From: Nitrospira sp. UBA6909
GTDB lineage: Bacteria; Nitrospirota; Nitrospiria; Nitrospirales; Nitrospiraceae
Direction: 5' to 3'
NCBI GenBank assembly: GCA_002451055.1
Contig: DKBD01000050.1
Coordinates: forward strand, 5,800-11,706
DNA: 5,907 nt
Position 1 is the stretch's first letter. Every line of letters begins with the position of its first letter. The notes below the pieces were generated by a model that was not told the origin of the DNA, ran no database searches, and saw nothing but the letters and a program-made list of their open reading frames with translations. This document shows positions 1-5,716 of this stretch, in pieces. Position numbers and translations under genes: made by a program.

Positions 1-887
1 GGTTCCTTCGCCAAGGTCGCAGCCACGTCATCTGCGTGTGTGGTGATCTTTGGAAAGGCCTGCTTCAACCCAGCCGCAAGTGAGGCAAACGGCCCCCGGC
101 TGTCTGCAGCGGGTGTGATGCGCAGCCATTTCCAGGATTGGCTGCCCGGCAGTCGCCCATCCTTTACCAGGGTCTGCCACAGGCCTGCCGCCACGAGGGA
201 CGATTTGCCGGACCCTGAGGGGCCGCTGACGATGAGGAACCGGCCGTCTGGCTCACTGAGCTTGCCGACCAGCTCATTCACCTCACGGTCACGCCCGAAA
301 AACAGCGGGGCGTATTTTTCATCAAACCATTCCAGCCCAGGATAGGGTGACTCGCCTTCGGGCCAGTCGAGGCGCTCCAGTTTCTGACTCGCACCCGGCA
401 TCACAGGAAATTCTTCCACCAACGCCTGGAAAATCAATTTCTCGAGTTCATGGAAGTCGCTAAATGACTTGCCTGTAACCCGAGCATCACTCAGCCGCTT
501 ACGAAATTCTTTTTGACGTTTGCCATATTCATCGTCAGTGAACAGACTGGCTGGCACCAACGCATCGGGGGCCAGAAAAAAGATCAACCGAGTCTTGGCA
601 GGCACCAGAGACGCCGCCTCAAATTCCAGTTCGGTATAGGAGACCTCCGGCCGATCCCGTACCGGCGACCCATAGCGCAATCCGATGATCCCCACATACA
701 CGTCGCACTCACGGACCCGATCGATACAGTACTGGGCCGGCTGCTGATCTCGCGCCGTGAAATAGTCCATGTCACAGGGCACACAGCCTGCCCGGTTCAC
801 TGCCGCCTTCGCAGCATCGACGAAGGACTTCCCATTCGGATACGTCGCAAACTCAGAGGTATGACTGAGAAACACACGGCGGATCAT
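1..887 (-). CDS. DUF4062/TIR-like domain plus nSTAND1 NTPase, 3' end beyond window
   Basis: The frame is open from residue 1 through residue 295 and runs off the left edge, so the C-terminus is missing. Residues about 2-110 look like a DUF4062 (TIR-like fold) domain: it begins RRVFLSHTSEF and continues with CDVYVGIIGLRYGSPV and SYTELEFEAA. Residues about 181-296 begin an nSTAND1-type P-loop NTPase: SPYPGLEWFDEKYAPLFFGR, then Walker A GPSGSGKSS at 222-230. This matches the NTPase entry sequence of the large protein at 2882-5518. The ATG at 887 is preferred because AAGGG lies nine bases upstream; an ATG at 896 is possible but directly abuts that site, and an in-frame TAA at 902-900 excludes anything longer. 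Proteins of this build are expected to be intracellular sensors or effectors of conflict systems (family knowledge). What lies at the C-terminus (repeats, or a further FGE fold) cannot be seen. Family call is firm, function is inferred. Confidence 0.88.
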   Translation of the reverse strand, partial: MIRRVFLSHTSEFATYPNGKSFVDAAKAAVNRAGCVPCDMDYFTARDQQPAQYCIDRVRECDVYVGIIGLRYGSPVRDRPEVSYTELEFEAASLVPAKTRLIFFLAPDALVPASLFTDDEYGKRQKEFRKRLSDARVTGKSFSDFHELEKLIFQALVEEFPVMPGASQKLERLDWPEGESPYPGLEWFDEKYAPLFFGRDREVNELVGKLSEPDGRFLIVSGPSGSGKSSLVAAGLWQTLVKDGRLPGSQSWKWLRITPAADSRGPFASLAAGLKQAFPKITTHADDVAATLAKE

Positions 888-1050
888 CGTGATCATCCCT
901 TATGTGTCACAAGCAGCGCGATTGAGCCAGATTTGCATAGGGAGTTCAAGTCACTTCGTAATACAGTCGACAAAAGACTCGCACCGTTTGGTTTCAGGAG
1001 CAGGGGCAATGCCTGCCCTTGAAGCTGGATCTCTCCTCCCACGCAGCGGC

Positions 1051-1082
1051 CGGGGCCGGTGGCATAGCCATATCCGGCCCCG
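1051..1082 (-). other. Strong GC-rich hairpin in TR spacer
   Basis: Inverted repeat: cggggccgg (1051-1059) is the exact reverse complement of ccggccccg (1074-1082). Inside it tggc (1060-1063) pairs with gcca (1067-1070) around the loop ata, leaving a 3-base bulge (1071-1073). That makes 13 pairs in a 32-base span. No T-tract follows on either strand, so a structural RNA role is more likely than a simple terminator. Confidence 0.7.
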
Positions 1083-1113
1083 ATTCGCCTCACCCCAGGC
1101 CCTCTATTCGGCA

Positions 1114-1131
1114 CTCCCGCTCATGCGGGAG
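1114..1131 (-). other. Perfect 7-bp hairpin with 4-base loop in TR spacer
   Basis: ctcccgc (1114-1120) and gcgggag (1125-1131) are perfect reverse complements around a 4-base loop (ATGA on the minus strand). It is the middle of three hairpins downstream of TR and has no adjacent T-run. Confidence 0.6.
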
Positions 1132-1167
1132 ACCGGGAAACAGGCTCATGGACACCCGCTGCCTCAC

Positions 1168-1191
1168 CCGGCCTGTCCGTAAACAGACCGG
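1168..1191 (-). other. 9-bp hairpin close to the 3' end of TR
   Basis: On the minus strand CCGGTCTGT pairs with ACAGGCCGG (one G-U wobble) around the 6-base loop TTACGG. It starts about 38 bases beyond the TR end. By position it could form part of the RNA element that recruits Avd and RT; that is an inference. Confidence 0.6.
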
Positions 1192-1229
1192 CTCCGGGCC
1201 GGCATCATGAGACGTGCCGTGCGGGCGGA

Positions 1230-1351
1230 CTGGGCCAGACGGAAGCCGATGTTGTTGTTCCGGTTATCGGAGTTGTTCCTGTTCCGGTTCGATGCACGCA
1301 AGTTCTCCGGTTTGTTGTTCCAGGAGCCGCCCCGGATCACGCGCTTGCCGC
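1230..1351 (-). repeat. DGR template repeat (TR), 122 bp
   Basis: This aligns without gaps to 2897-3018 at a constant offset of 1667. Of 122 positions, 23 differ, and all 23 are T on the plus strand here, i.e. A on the sense strand (34 such adenines in total). The change spectrum from TR to VR is 17 A to G, 4 A to T and 2 A to C. The 22 bases at the sense 3' end (1230-1251) are identical in both copies. Read in the frame of the VR, TR would encode RGGSWNNKPENLRASNR and then a run dominated by Asn, ending NIGFRLAQ: many AAC codons, the usual DGR design, since AAY codons reach many residues but no stop codon when only A changes. TR overlaps the end of the RT gene by 15 bases, including its TGA stop. 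Confidence 0.97.
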
Positions 1352-2419
1352 CTCTTGGCCCGTTCCCCTCGTAAACACGGCCTGGGAGAAGATCGCTCGG
1401 CGAAGGCTCTCCGTATCGGCATGTTGGGCATGACCGATCCAACTCTGCACCGAGGCCACCACGGTGGCCCACTCCAGATCCCCCGTCCGATAAGCCTCTG
1501 CCATATTGCGGAACGTTCGCGCAAACCGATGCCCGTTATCACTGCGCAATCGTCGGCGCGTGGGATACACGAGATAGCCCAGGAGGTTCAGCCCATCGGC
1601 CACGGGCGAAATCTGCGCCTTGTGGGGATGCAGGCGAAGTCGGTCGATCGCAAGCCGCTCCTGGACTGCCGCGCGGATCTCGGCCAGCCGAATCTTGTCG
1701 TGGCCCAGCACCACCATGTCATCCACGTAGCGCAAATACGGCCTCACCTTTAAAACCTGTTTGGTATATTGGTCAACGTCGTCCAGATACAGATTGGCGA
1801 AGAACTGGCTGGTCAGATTACCTATGGGCATGCCGGTCCGCCGGTCGAGCGGCGTCAAGAGGTCATCGCCGGGGAAATAAGACAGGGTTGTGGTTGTTCG
1901 CGGAGCGCTGTCGATGATGCGATCCAGCAGGTCCAAGACCCGTGCATCCTTGATGCGCCGCCGGAGCTTCTCCTTCAGCAATTCGTGATCGATGGAGGGG
2001 AAATACTGTTGGATGTCCAGTTTCAACACATACCGGTACGTCTGTGCCCAGGCCTGATAGCGATCCACCGCCGCATGCACCCCTTTGCCCATTCGGCAAG
2101 CGTAGCTGTCTGAAATAAACGTGCGATCCACCGTCGGCTCGATATCGTGCATCACGGCATGGTGGACAACGCGATCGCAAAACGGCGCTGCGGCAATGAC
2201 CCGCGGCTTGCGTTCATAAATCGTGAAGAGCCGGTAGTCGCCGGGTTGATAGGTCCCCTCGCGCAGGGCACGTTGCAGCGCCAGCAACTCGCGTTCGAGA
2301 TTGAGCCCGAACTCAGCCACATCCGGCCGTCTGCGTTTCCCACGCCGGGCCTTGCAGTAGGCCCCCAGCAGATTCTCAAAACTCGTCACCTTGGCCCAAA
2401 TCCCATCGATCCGCTTCAT
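1337..2419 (-). CDS. DGR reverse transcriptase
   Basis: A 360-residue RNA-directed DNA polymerase of the DGR clade, expected to copy the TR RNA into cDNA with errors at adenines, working with Avd. Visible motifs: KPRVIAAAPFCDRVVHHAV at 71-89 (motifs 1-2), LKLDIQQYFPSID at 132-144 with the first catalytic Asp at 135 (motif A), GMPIGNLTSQFFANLYL at 196-212 (motif 4, the GNxxSQ form typical of DGR RTs), YVDD at 231-234 with two catalytic Asp (motif C), and LNLLGYLV at 278-285. All catalytic residues are intact. No maturase or endonuclease domain follows, and the length suits DGR RTs. The ATG at 2419 is chosen because it overlaps the avd stop as ATGA and no clear ribosome binding site precedes it, suggesting translational coupling. 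A GTG at 2455 would add 12 residues and is less likely. The stop codon lies inside the TR. Confidence 0.96.
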   Translation of the reverse strand: MKRIDGIWAKVTSFENLLGAYCKARRGKRRRPDVAEFGLNLERELLALQRALREGTYQPGDYRLFTIYERKPRVIAAAPFCDRVVHHAVMHDIEPTVDRTFISDSYACRMGKGVHAAVDRYQAWAQTYRYVLKLDIQQYFPSIDHELLKEKLRRRIKDARVLDLLDRIIDSAPRTTTTLSYFPGDDLLTPLDRRTGMPIGNLTSQFFANLYLDDVDQYTKQVLKVRPYLRYVDDMVVLGHDKIRLAEIRAAVQERLAIDRLRLHPHKAQISPVADGLNLLGYLVYPTRRRLRSDNGHRFARTFRNMAEAYRTGDLEWATVVASVQSWIGHAQHADTESLRRAIFSQAVFTRGTGQEAASA

Positions 2420-2775
2420 GGGTTCTGCTGAGTCGGACTGTGACTCCGAAGCCACCCACCGATCTGCCTCCCAAGATCATCGATCAACTGTGCACCATGC
2501 TCGTACTGACGGATGGCAATCACGTTCAGCTCATGCGCGAGGCGCCAGAGGTGGCGCACGACCTCCAGGGCCAAATTCGCACGCCGCAACGACTCGTCCT
2601 TATTCCGGCTATACGCCGCCTCCACAAGCAGCTCCAAGACCCTGAGCAAACCCGTCTCGATGCGCTCGCCCAGCGTAAACCGGCGCACACGTGGGAACTT
2701 GTCAAGCTGCGGAATCAGCCAGCGCAGCACCTCATGACAGGATTGCACGGCTTGCGGCACGGTGGCAGGGGTCAT
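2416..2775 (-). CDS. avd: DGR accessory protein, Avd-like four-helix bundle
   Basis: A 119-residue, mostly helical protein of the Avd / 23S-rRNA-intervening-sequence four-helix-bundle family. The segment KFPRVRRFTLGERIETGLL (about 26-44) is the typical family signature, and further helices run through LELLVEAAYSRNKDESLRRA and LEVVRHLWRLAHELNVIAIR. Avd in the Bordetella phage DGR forms a positively charged barrel that binds the RT and the TR RNA and is required for mutagenic retrohoming (established). Here it is rich in Arg and lies directly upstream of the RT, sharing an ATGA junction, and about 100 bases downstream of the target gene. The ATG at 2775 has AGAGG six bases upstream. Family membership rests on sequence signature, length and context. 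Confidence 0.92.
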   Translation of the reverse strand: MTPATVPQAVQSCHEVLRWLIPQLDKFPRVRRFTLGERIETGLLRVLELLVEAAYSRNKDESLRRANLALEVVRHLWRLAHELNVIAIRQYEHGAQLIDDLGRQIGGWLRSHSPTQQNP

Positions 2776-2881
2776 GCGCCACCTCTTCGCTCATATGGGG
2801 GTGAGATGAACTCGCTTCGGACCAGCATGAACGCACAAGACACGGAAAGACGCAAAGGGTAAAAGGGCAAAGAGCACAGGG
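2776..2881 (-). other. Short spacer between target and avd, pyrimidine-rich on sense strand
   Basis: On the minus strand this opens with repeated CTTTGC / CCCTTT-like units (about 2881-2838) and ends with the avd ribosome binding site. The compositional bias differs from the flanking genes. No hairpin as strong as those downstream of TR is visible just after the VR, although a stem-loop after VR assists target recognition in some DGRs. It may simply be the intercistronic part of a target-avd-RT operon. Confidence 0.4.
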
Positions 2882-5518
2882 TTAGGGCCCAAAGTCCTGG
2901 GCCAGACGGAAGCCGATGCCGCTGAGCCGGTAACCGGAGCCGCTCCAGCCCCGGTTCGAAGCACGCAAGGCCTCCGGTTCGCTGCCCCAGGAGCCGCCCC
3001 GGACCACGCGCCCGCCGCAATCGCCTCCATTCGTTTCTAACCAAGCCGAGCCATCTTGCGGTGCATCATCAAATGTTGAATGCGCACAATCCTCGACCCA
3101 TTCCCACACATTCCCGCTCAGGTCATAGAGCCCAAACCCGTTCGCCTTTTTCGTGCCGACTTCTGCCGTGCGGTTCCCTGAATTGTCTATGAAGACCACG
3201 TATTCTCCAAGTTGGCTCTCACTGGAGGTGCCTGCCCAAGTTTCCTGCTTGGCTCCGCTCCGCGCCGCATATTCCCATTCCGATTCGGTTGGCAGACGAT
3301 AGCGTTGGCCCGTTTGATCTGACAGCCATACGGCATAGGCTTTGGCATCATCCCAGGACACGTTGATCACCGGACTTTGTCCGCGGCCCCACTTCTGATC
3401 ATTGGGCAAATCCCGACCGGTCGCGATGGCAAACCGGTCGTATTCGTCAAAAGTCACTTCATACTTCCCGAGCTTAAAGGATTCGATCGTAACTGGATGC
3501 ACCGGATTGCGCCATGAGTCTCCCAACTGCTCCACATCGCCCATCTGGAAGGTGCCACTTTGCACAGGCACCATGTCCGGCTCCTGATGAATACCGACAA
3601 AGAGCGATTTGACCTTGAGACTCGCCTGATCGATCGTATACCCCTTCTGCCAGAGCCAGGTTGTTCCACCAATCAGCAGGAGCAGAACACCTGCAACGAT
3701 GACGGCAGCAATACGTTCCCTAGTCTTCCGATTCAAGCTGTCTGTAATAAACTGACGTTCGTCAATAGAGAAGTAATTAGGCTTCTTCTTCAGCCACTCC
3801 AGCGCTTCGCGCAATGGTAGCCCGCGGAGGAGGAGGTCCGCGCTCCGTTTGCTCCCTTCCCACTCTTTCCTCATCACGTTCAGCCGCTGCTGCCAGGCCA
3901 AGAACTCACGGTCGGCGTCAACCCAGCCTTTGAGTTGCCGCCAGTGTCGGATCAATGCTTCATGCGACACCTCGATCGTATCCTCCGTACTCCCAACGGG
4001 CCGCGATGTCACCACGAGTCGCTCATCCGCGAGTGTTTTCACGAGGCCCTGCATTTCGTTGCCCAGTTCACTCGACGTCGCGCGTCGCCTGGTATCCGCC
4101 TCGCCTTCTCCCGGACGGACGAGACGGAGGAAGATCTGCTGTACCCGCCGTCTATCTTCTGGACTCAAACGTCCATAGATCGATTCGGCCTTCGTCGCAA
4201 TGGCCCCTTCGAGCTGGCCCATCGCGTGGTAGGCCTCAAGATGGAGTTCGCCCCCTCGCCGCTGGTCCCACAGTTGCCGGAGCACGAATTCCAGCAAGGG
4301 CAGATGACCCGGTTCTTCCCCGGCTTGTTCTAGAATTAAATCCACCAGGCCTGGTTCGAATGAGAGGCCCACCTTCCGGGCCGGTTCTTCAATAGCCAGA
4401 CGCAATTCGTCCCGTTTCATCGGTCCCAGATTGACGAGGGCATCCTGTAGCCGATCCGACAGCGCTCGATACCCTGTGACGGCACGGCCGAAATAGTCTC
4501 CTCGCAGGGTGAGCACGACGCTGAATTTCACCGTCGCCGTCGCCTCAAGGATGTTGTCGAGGAAGCACCGCCTGGCCGATTCGTCCTTACAGAGTGTGAA
4601 CAACTCCTCCCACTGGTCGGCGATGAGCAGCAGACGGTCTGTTCCCGGCTGCTTGGCGAGTACCCGGTCGACGATATCGCGAAGAGCAATCACCCGACTA
4701 CTCAACCCATCGGCGAGCTTGTTCATTTCAATCAATCGGGTAGTTTCACTGAGATCCGGCTCAAGCAAGGGGAGAAGCACTCCCGCGAGCGCATGGAGGG
4801 GGCGATCGGTTGGGACGATCGTGGCAATCTCCCAGACATGATCATGACTCTTGCGAAGTTCCGGCACGAGACCCGCCCGGACGACAGAAGACTTTCCGCA
4901 GCCTGAAGCCCCGACGACTGCCACAAGGCTGTGTTGCTCCACGGTGTGCACAAGTTTGGTAATGGCTTCTCCACGACCAAAGAAGAAGGGGGCATCTTCT
5001 TCGCGGAAATACAAGAGACCCCGATAGGGGCAGATGGTGGCCAGCATCTCGCGGGCTGTGTCTTGGGCATCCGGTCCCGGCGGCTCACCATGAATCGCTT
5101 TGACGAGGATGGTAAGTAGCATCGGCTCATCGACACGAGCACGGAAATCGATCCAGGTCTGTTGACTCAAGAACCCGAGCGGCGGTTCAGCGCCCGGGAG
5201 GAGCACGGGAATGACGGGAAAGCGCTGTCCACGGCGCTCAGCGGCGACCTGACGCTCCAGCGCGAGGTACTGCTCTCTCTGCTGCCACGGCCCCATCTCA
5301 CCCTGGCCGATGCAGATAGCCACGGCTCGACAGCCCGCAAGGGTCTCCTCCAATGCCTTCGGCCAGGATTGGCCGGGCGTGAGATACCACCGGTCAAGAA
5401 AGACGGTGAGGTTCTGCTCATGCAATCGACGCGCCAACGCCTCCACCTGCGCATGGTCGCGCCAGTGGTAACTCAGAAAAACATCAAAGTGTTTTGGTGA
5501 TCGATCTTCCATTGACAT
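2882..5518 (-). CDS. TIR - nSTAND1 NTPase - TM - FGE-fold protein, DGR target
   Basis: An 878-residue sensor-effector. TIR domain at about 9-135: HFDVFLSYHWRDHAQVEALA, LTVFLDRWYLTPGQSW and a WxxxE motif (W78, E82), E82 being the likely NADase glutamate. nSTAND1 NTPase at about 162-545: CPYRGLLYFREEDAPFFFGR, Walker A GASGCGKS at 203-210, Walker B LLLIADQWEE at 296-305, and SHEALIRHW near 518. Transmembrane helix at about 603-623, preceded by Arg/Lys-rich RKTRER (597-602). FGE-sulfatase / C-type-lectin-like fold at about 649-874: MVPVQSGTFQMGD, YEVTFDEY, PVINVSWDDAKAYAVWLS, RLPTESEWEYAAR, FGLYDLSGNVWEW, RVVRGGSW and GIGFRLAQ. The last 40 residues before DFGP are the DGR variable repeat. In family terms TIR is the effector, STAND the oligomerising switch and the FGE fold the ligand sensor; membrane anchoring is inferred. 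ATG at 5518 has AAGG four bases upstream; M3 (5512) is an alternative start with better spacing. Confidence 0.95.
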   Translation of the reverse strand: MSMEDRSPKHFDVFLSYHWRDHAQVEALARRLHEQNLTVFLDRWYLTPGQSWPKALEETLAGCRAVAICIGQGEMGPWQQREQYLALERQVAAERRGQRFPVIPVLLPGAEPPLGFLSQQTWIDFRARVDEPMLLTILVKAIHGEPPGPDAQDTAREMLATICPYRGLLYFREEDAPFFFGRGEAITKLVHTVEQHSLVAVVGASGCGKSSVVRAGLVPELRKSHDHVWEIATIVPTDRPLHALAGVLLPLLEPDLSETTRLIEMNKLADGLSSRVIALRDIVDRVLAKQPGTDRLLLIADQWEELFTLCKDESARRCFLDNILEATATVKFSVVLTLRGDYFGRAVTGYRALSDRLQDALVNLGPMKRDELRLAIEEPARKVGLSFEPGLVDLILEQAGEEPGHLPLLEFVLRQLWDQRRGGELHLEAYHAMGQLEGAIATKAESIYGRLSPEDRRRVQQIFLRLVRPGEGEADTRRRATSSELGNEMQGLVKTLADERLVVTSRPVGSTEDTIEVSHEALIRHWRQLKGWVDADREFLAWQQRLNVMRKEWEGSKRSADLLLRGLPLREALEWLKKKPNYFSIDERQFITDSLNRKTRERIAAVIVAGVLLLLIGGTTWLWQKGYTIDQASLKVKSLFVGIHQEPDMVPVQSGTFQMGDVEQLGDSWRNPVHPVTIESFKLGKYEVTFDEYDRFAIATGRDLPNDQKWGRGQSPVINVSWDDAKAYAVWLSDQTGQRYRLPTESEWEYAARSGAKQETWAGTSSESQLGEYVVFIDNSGNRTAEVGTKKANGFGLYDLSGNVWEWVEDCAHSTFDDAPQDGSAWLETNGGDCGGRVVRGGSWGSEPEALRASNRGWSGSGYRLSGIGFRLAQDFGP
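2897..3018 (-). repeat. DGR variable repeat (VR), 122 bp, in FGE domain
   Basis: Partner of the template repeat at 1230-1351. It encodes residues 835-874 of the target, ending four codons before its TAA stop. Compared with TR, codons rich in A have become Gly, Ser, Glu, Ala, Trp, Tyr or Leu: NNK becomes GSE after GGSW, EN becomes EA, and the Asn run becomes a GWSGSGYRLSG stretch. The scaffold residues RGGSW, PE, LRASNR and IGFRLAQ are kept. Beyond 3018 and before 2897 similarity to TR stops abruptly, which fixes the repeat ends. Confidence 0.97.
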
Positions 5519-5575
5519 GGAACCTTACTCAGAGGTCAGCAATTTGCAGCACACAACGTCACGACAACCCTTATG
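5519..5575 (-). other. Intercistronic gap upstream of the target gene
   Basis: 57 bases between the small ORF stop and the target ATG. It contains the modest ribosome binding site TAAGG just before the start codon. No terminator hairpin is visible, which fits co-transcription of the small ORF with the target. Confidence 0.4.
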
Positions 5576-5716
5576 TTATGCGGCTTCCACTCCCACTACT
5601 GTTGTCTTAGTTGCTGACTTCTGAGTAATCCTCGACGGCGACACCATCGCGGCGCCAGAGATAGCAAGCTGGGCGTCGGGTTCCCTCACCAGGCCCCCGC
5701 CTGCCGACAAAGCCAT
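5576..5716 (-). CDS. Small ORF of unknown function, 46 residues
   Basis: Not recognised. It starts MALSAGGGLVREPDAQLAIS and ends TKTTVVGVEAA. The case for a real gene is the ribosome binding site AGGAG seven bases upstream of the ATG at 5716, the best Shine-Dalgarno site in the window, plus its place 57 bases ahead of the target gene on the same strand. The protein is rich in Ala, Gly, Val and Thr and has no Cys, Phe, Trp or Tyr; it shows no signal peptide or membrane helix. The frame continues upstream to an ATG at 5761 but that start lacks comparable support. It might be a leader peptide, a small partner of the TIR-STAND protein, or a chance ORF; the sequence alone does not decide. Confidence 0.5.
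   Translation of the reverse strand: MALSAGGGLVREPDAQLAISGAAMVSPSRITQKSATKTTVVGVEAA

Larger units (their letters stand above)
897..1229 (-). other. Non-coding stretch between template repeat and downstream STAND gene
   Basis: About 330 bases without a convincing gene. The half next to the template repeat (about 1051-1229) is GC-rich and carries at least three inverted repeats, annotated separately. A 9-base direct repeat gcctcaccc occurs at 1087-1095 and 1161-1169. A weaker inverted repeat (gggca 1004-1008, tgccc 1014-1018) follows. The half next to the left gene (about 900-990) is less GC-rich and probably holds that gene's promoter, but no convincing -35/-10 pair stands out. No hairpin here is followed by a T-run on the minus strand, so I see no standard intrinsic terminator after the RT/TR unit. 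Confidence 0.6.
1051..1351 (-). ncRNA. Candidate DGR template RNA: TR plus structured downstream spacer
   Basis: DGR template repeats are transcribed into a non-coding RNA, and in the studied Bordetella phage element the spacer just 3' of TR is needed for RT and Avd binding and for cDNA priming (established). Here, 3' of TR on the sense (minus) strand, about 180 bases contain three GC-rich hairpins and no gene. I infer that TR together with this stretch is the functional RNA. The 5' end is unclear because TR begins inside the RT gene, so the RNA may be cut from the RT mRNA or start from an internal promoter. Boundaries are approximate and the structure is read by eye, not folded. Confidence 0.5.

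Noticed and set aside
513..1022. 169-codon plus-strand ORF
   Set aside because: It is antisense to the DUF4062-STAND gene and its sequence is Arg/His/Pro-rich without domain features; a shadow of that gene.
893..1114. 73-residue minus-strand ORF across the hairpin region
   Set aside because: It overlaps the start of the left STAND gene in another frame, covers strong inverted repeats, and encodes nothing recognisable.
1051..1191. Rho-independent terminators
   Set aside because: The stems are strong, but none is followed by a T-run on the minus or plus strand.
1251..1320. gtt-rich triplet runs resembling a microsatellite
   Set aside because: They are the AAC codons of the template repeat on the minus strand, explained by DGR design and not by slippage.
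1337..2419. Retron, group II intron or CRISPR-associated reverse transcriptase
   Set aside because: The GNLTSQ motif, absence of a maturase or endonuclease domain, adjacent Avd and the adenine-specific TR/VR pair identify a DGR RT.
2772..3044. 90-residue minus-strand ORF across the VR and the gap before avd
   Set aside because: It reads the VR out of frame; the FGE reading frame is strongly supported by the TR/VR substitution pattern.
3402..5500. Several plus-strand ORFs of 60-146 codons
   Set aside because: They lie antisense to the 878-residue target, show no recognisable domains, and are expected shadows in GC-rich coding DNA.
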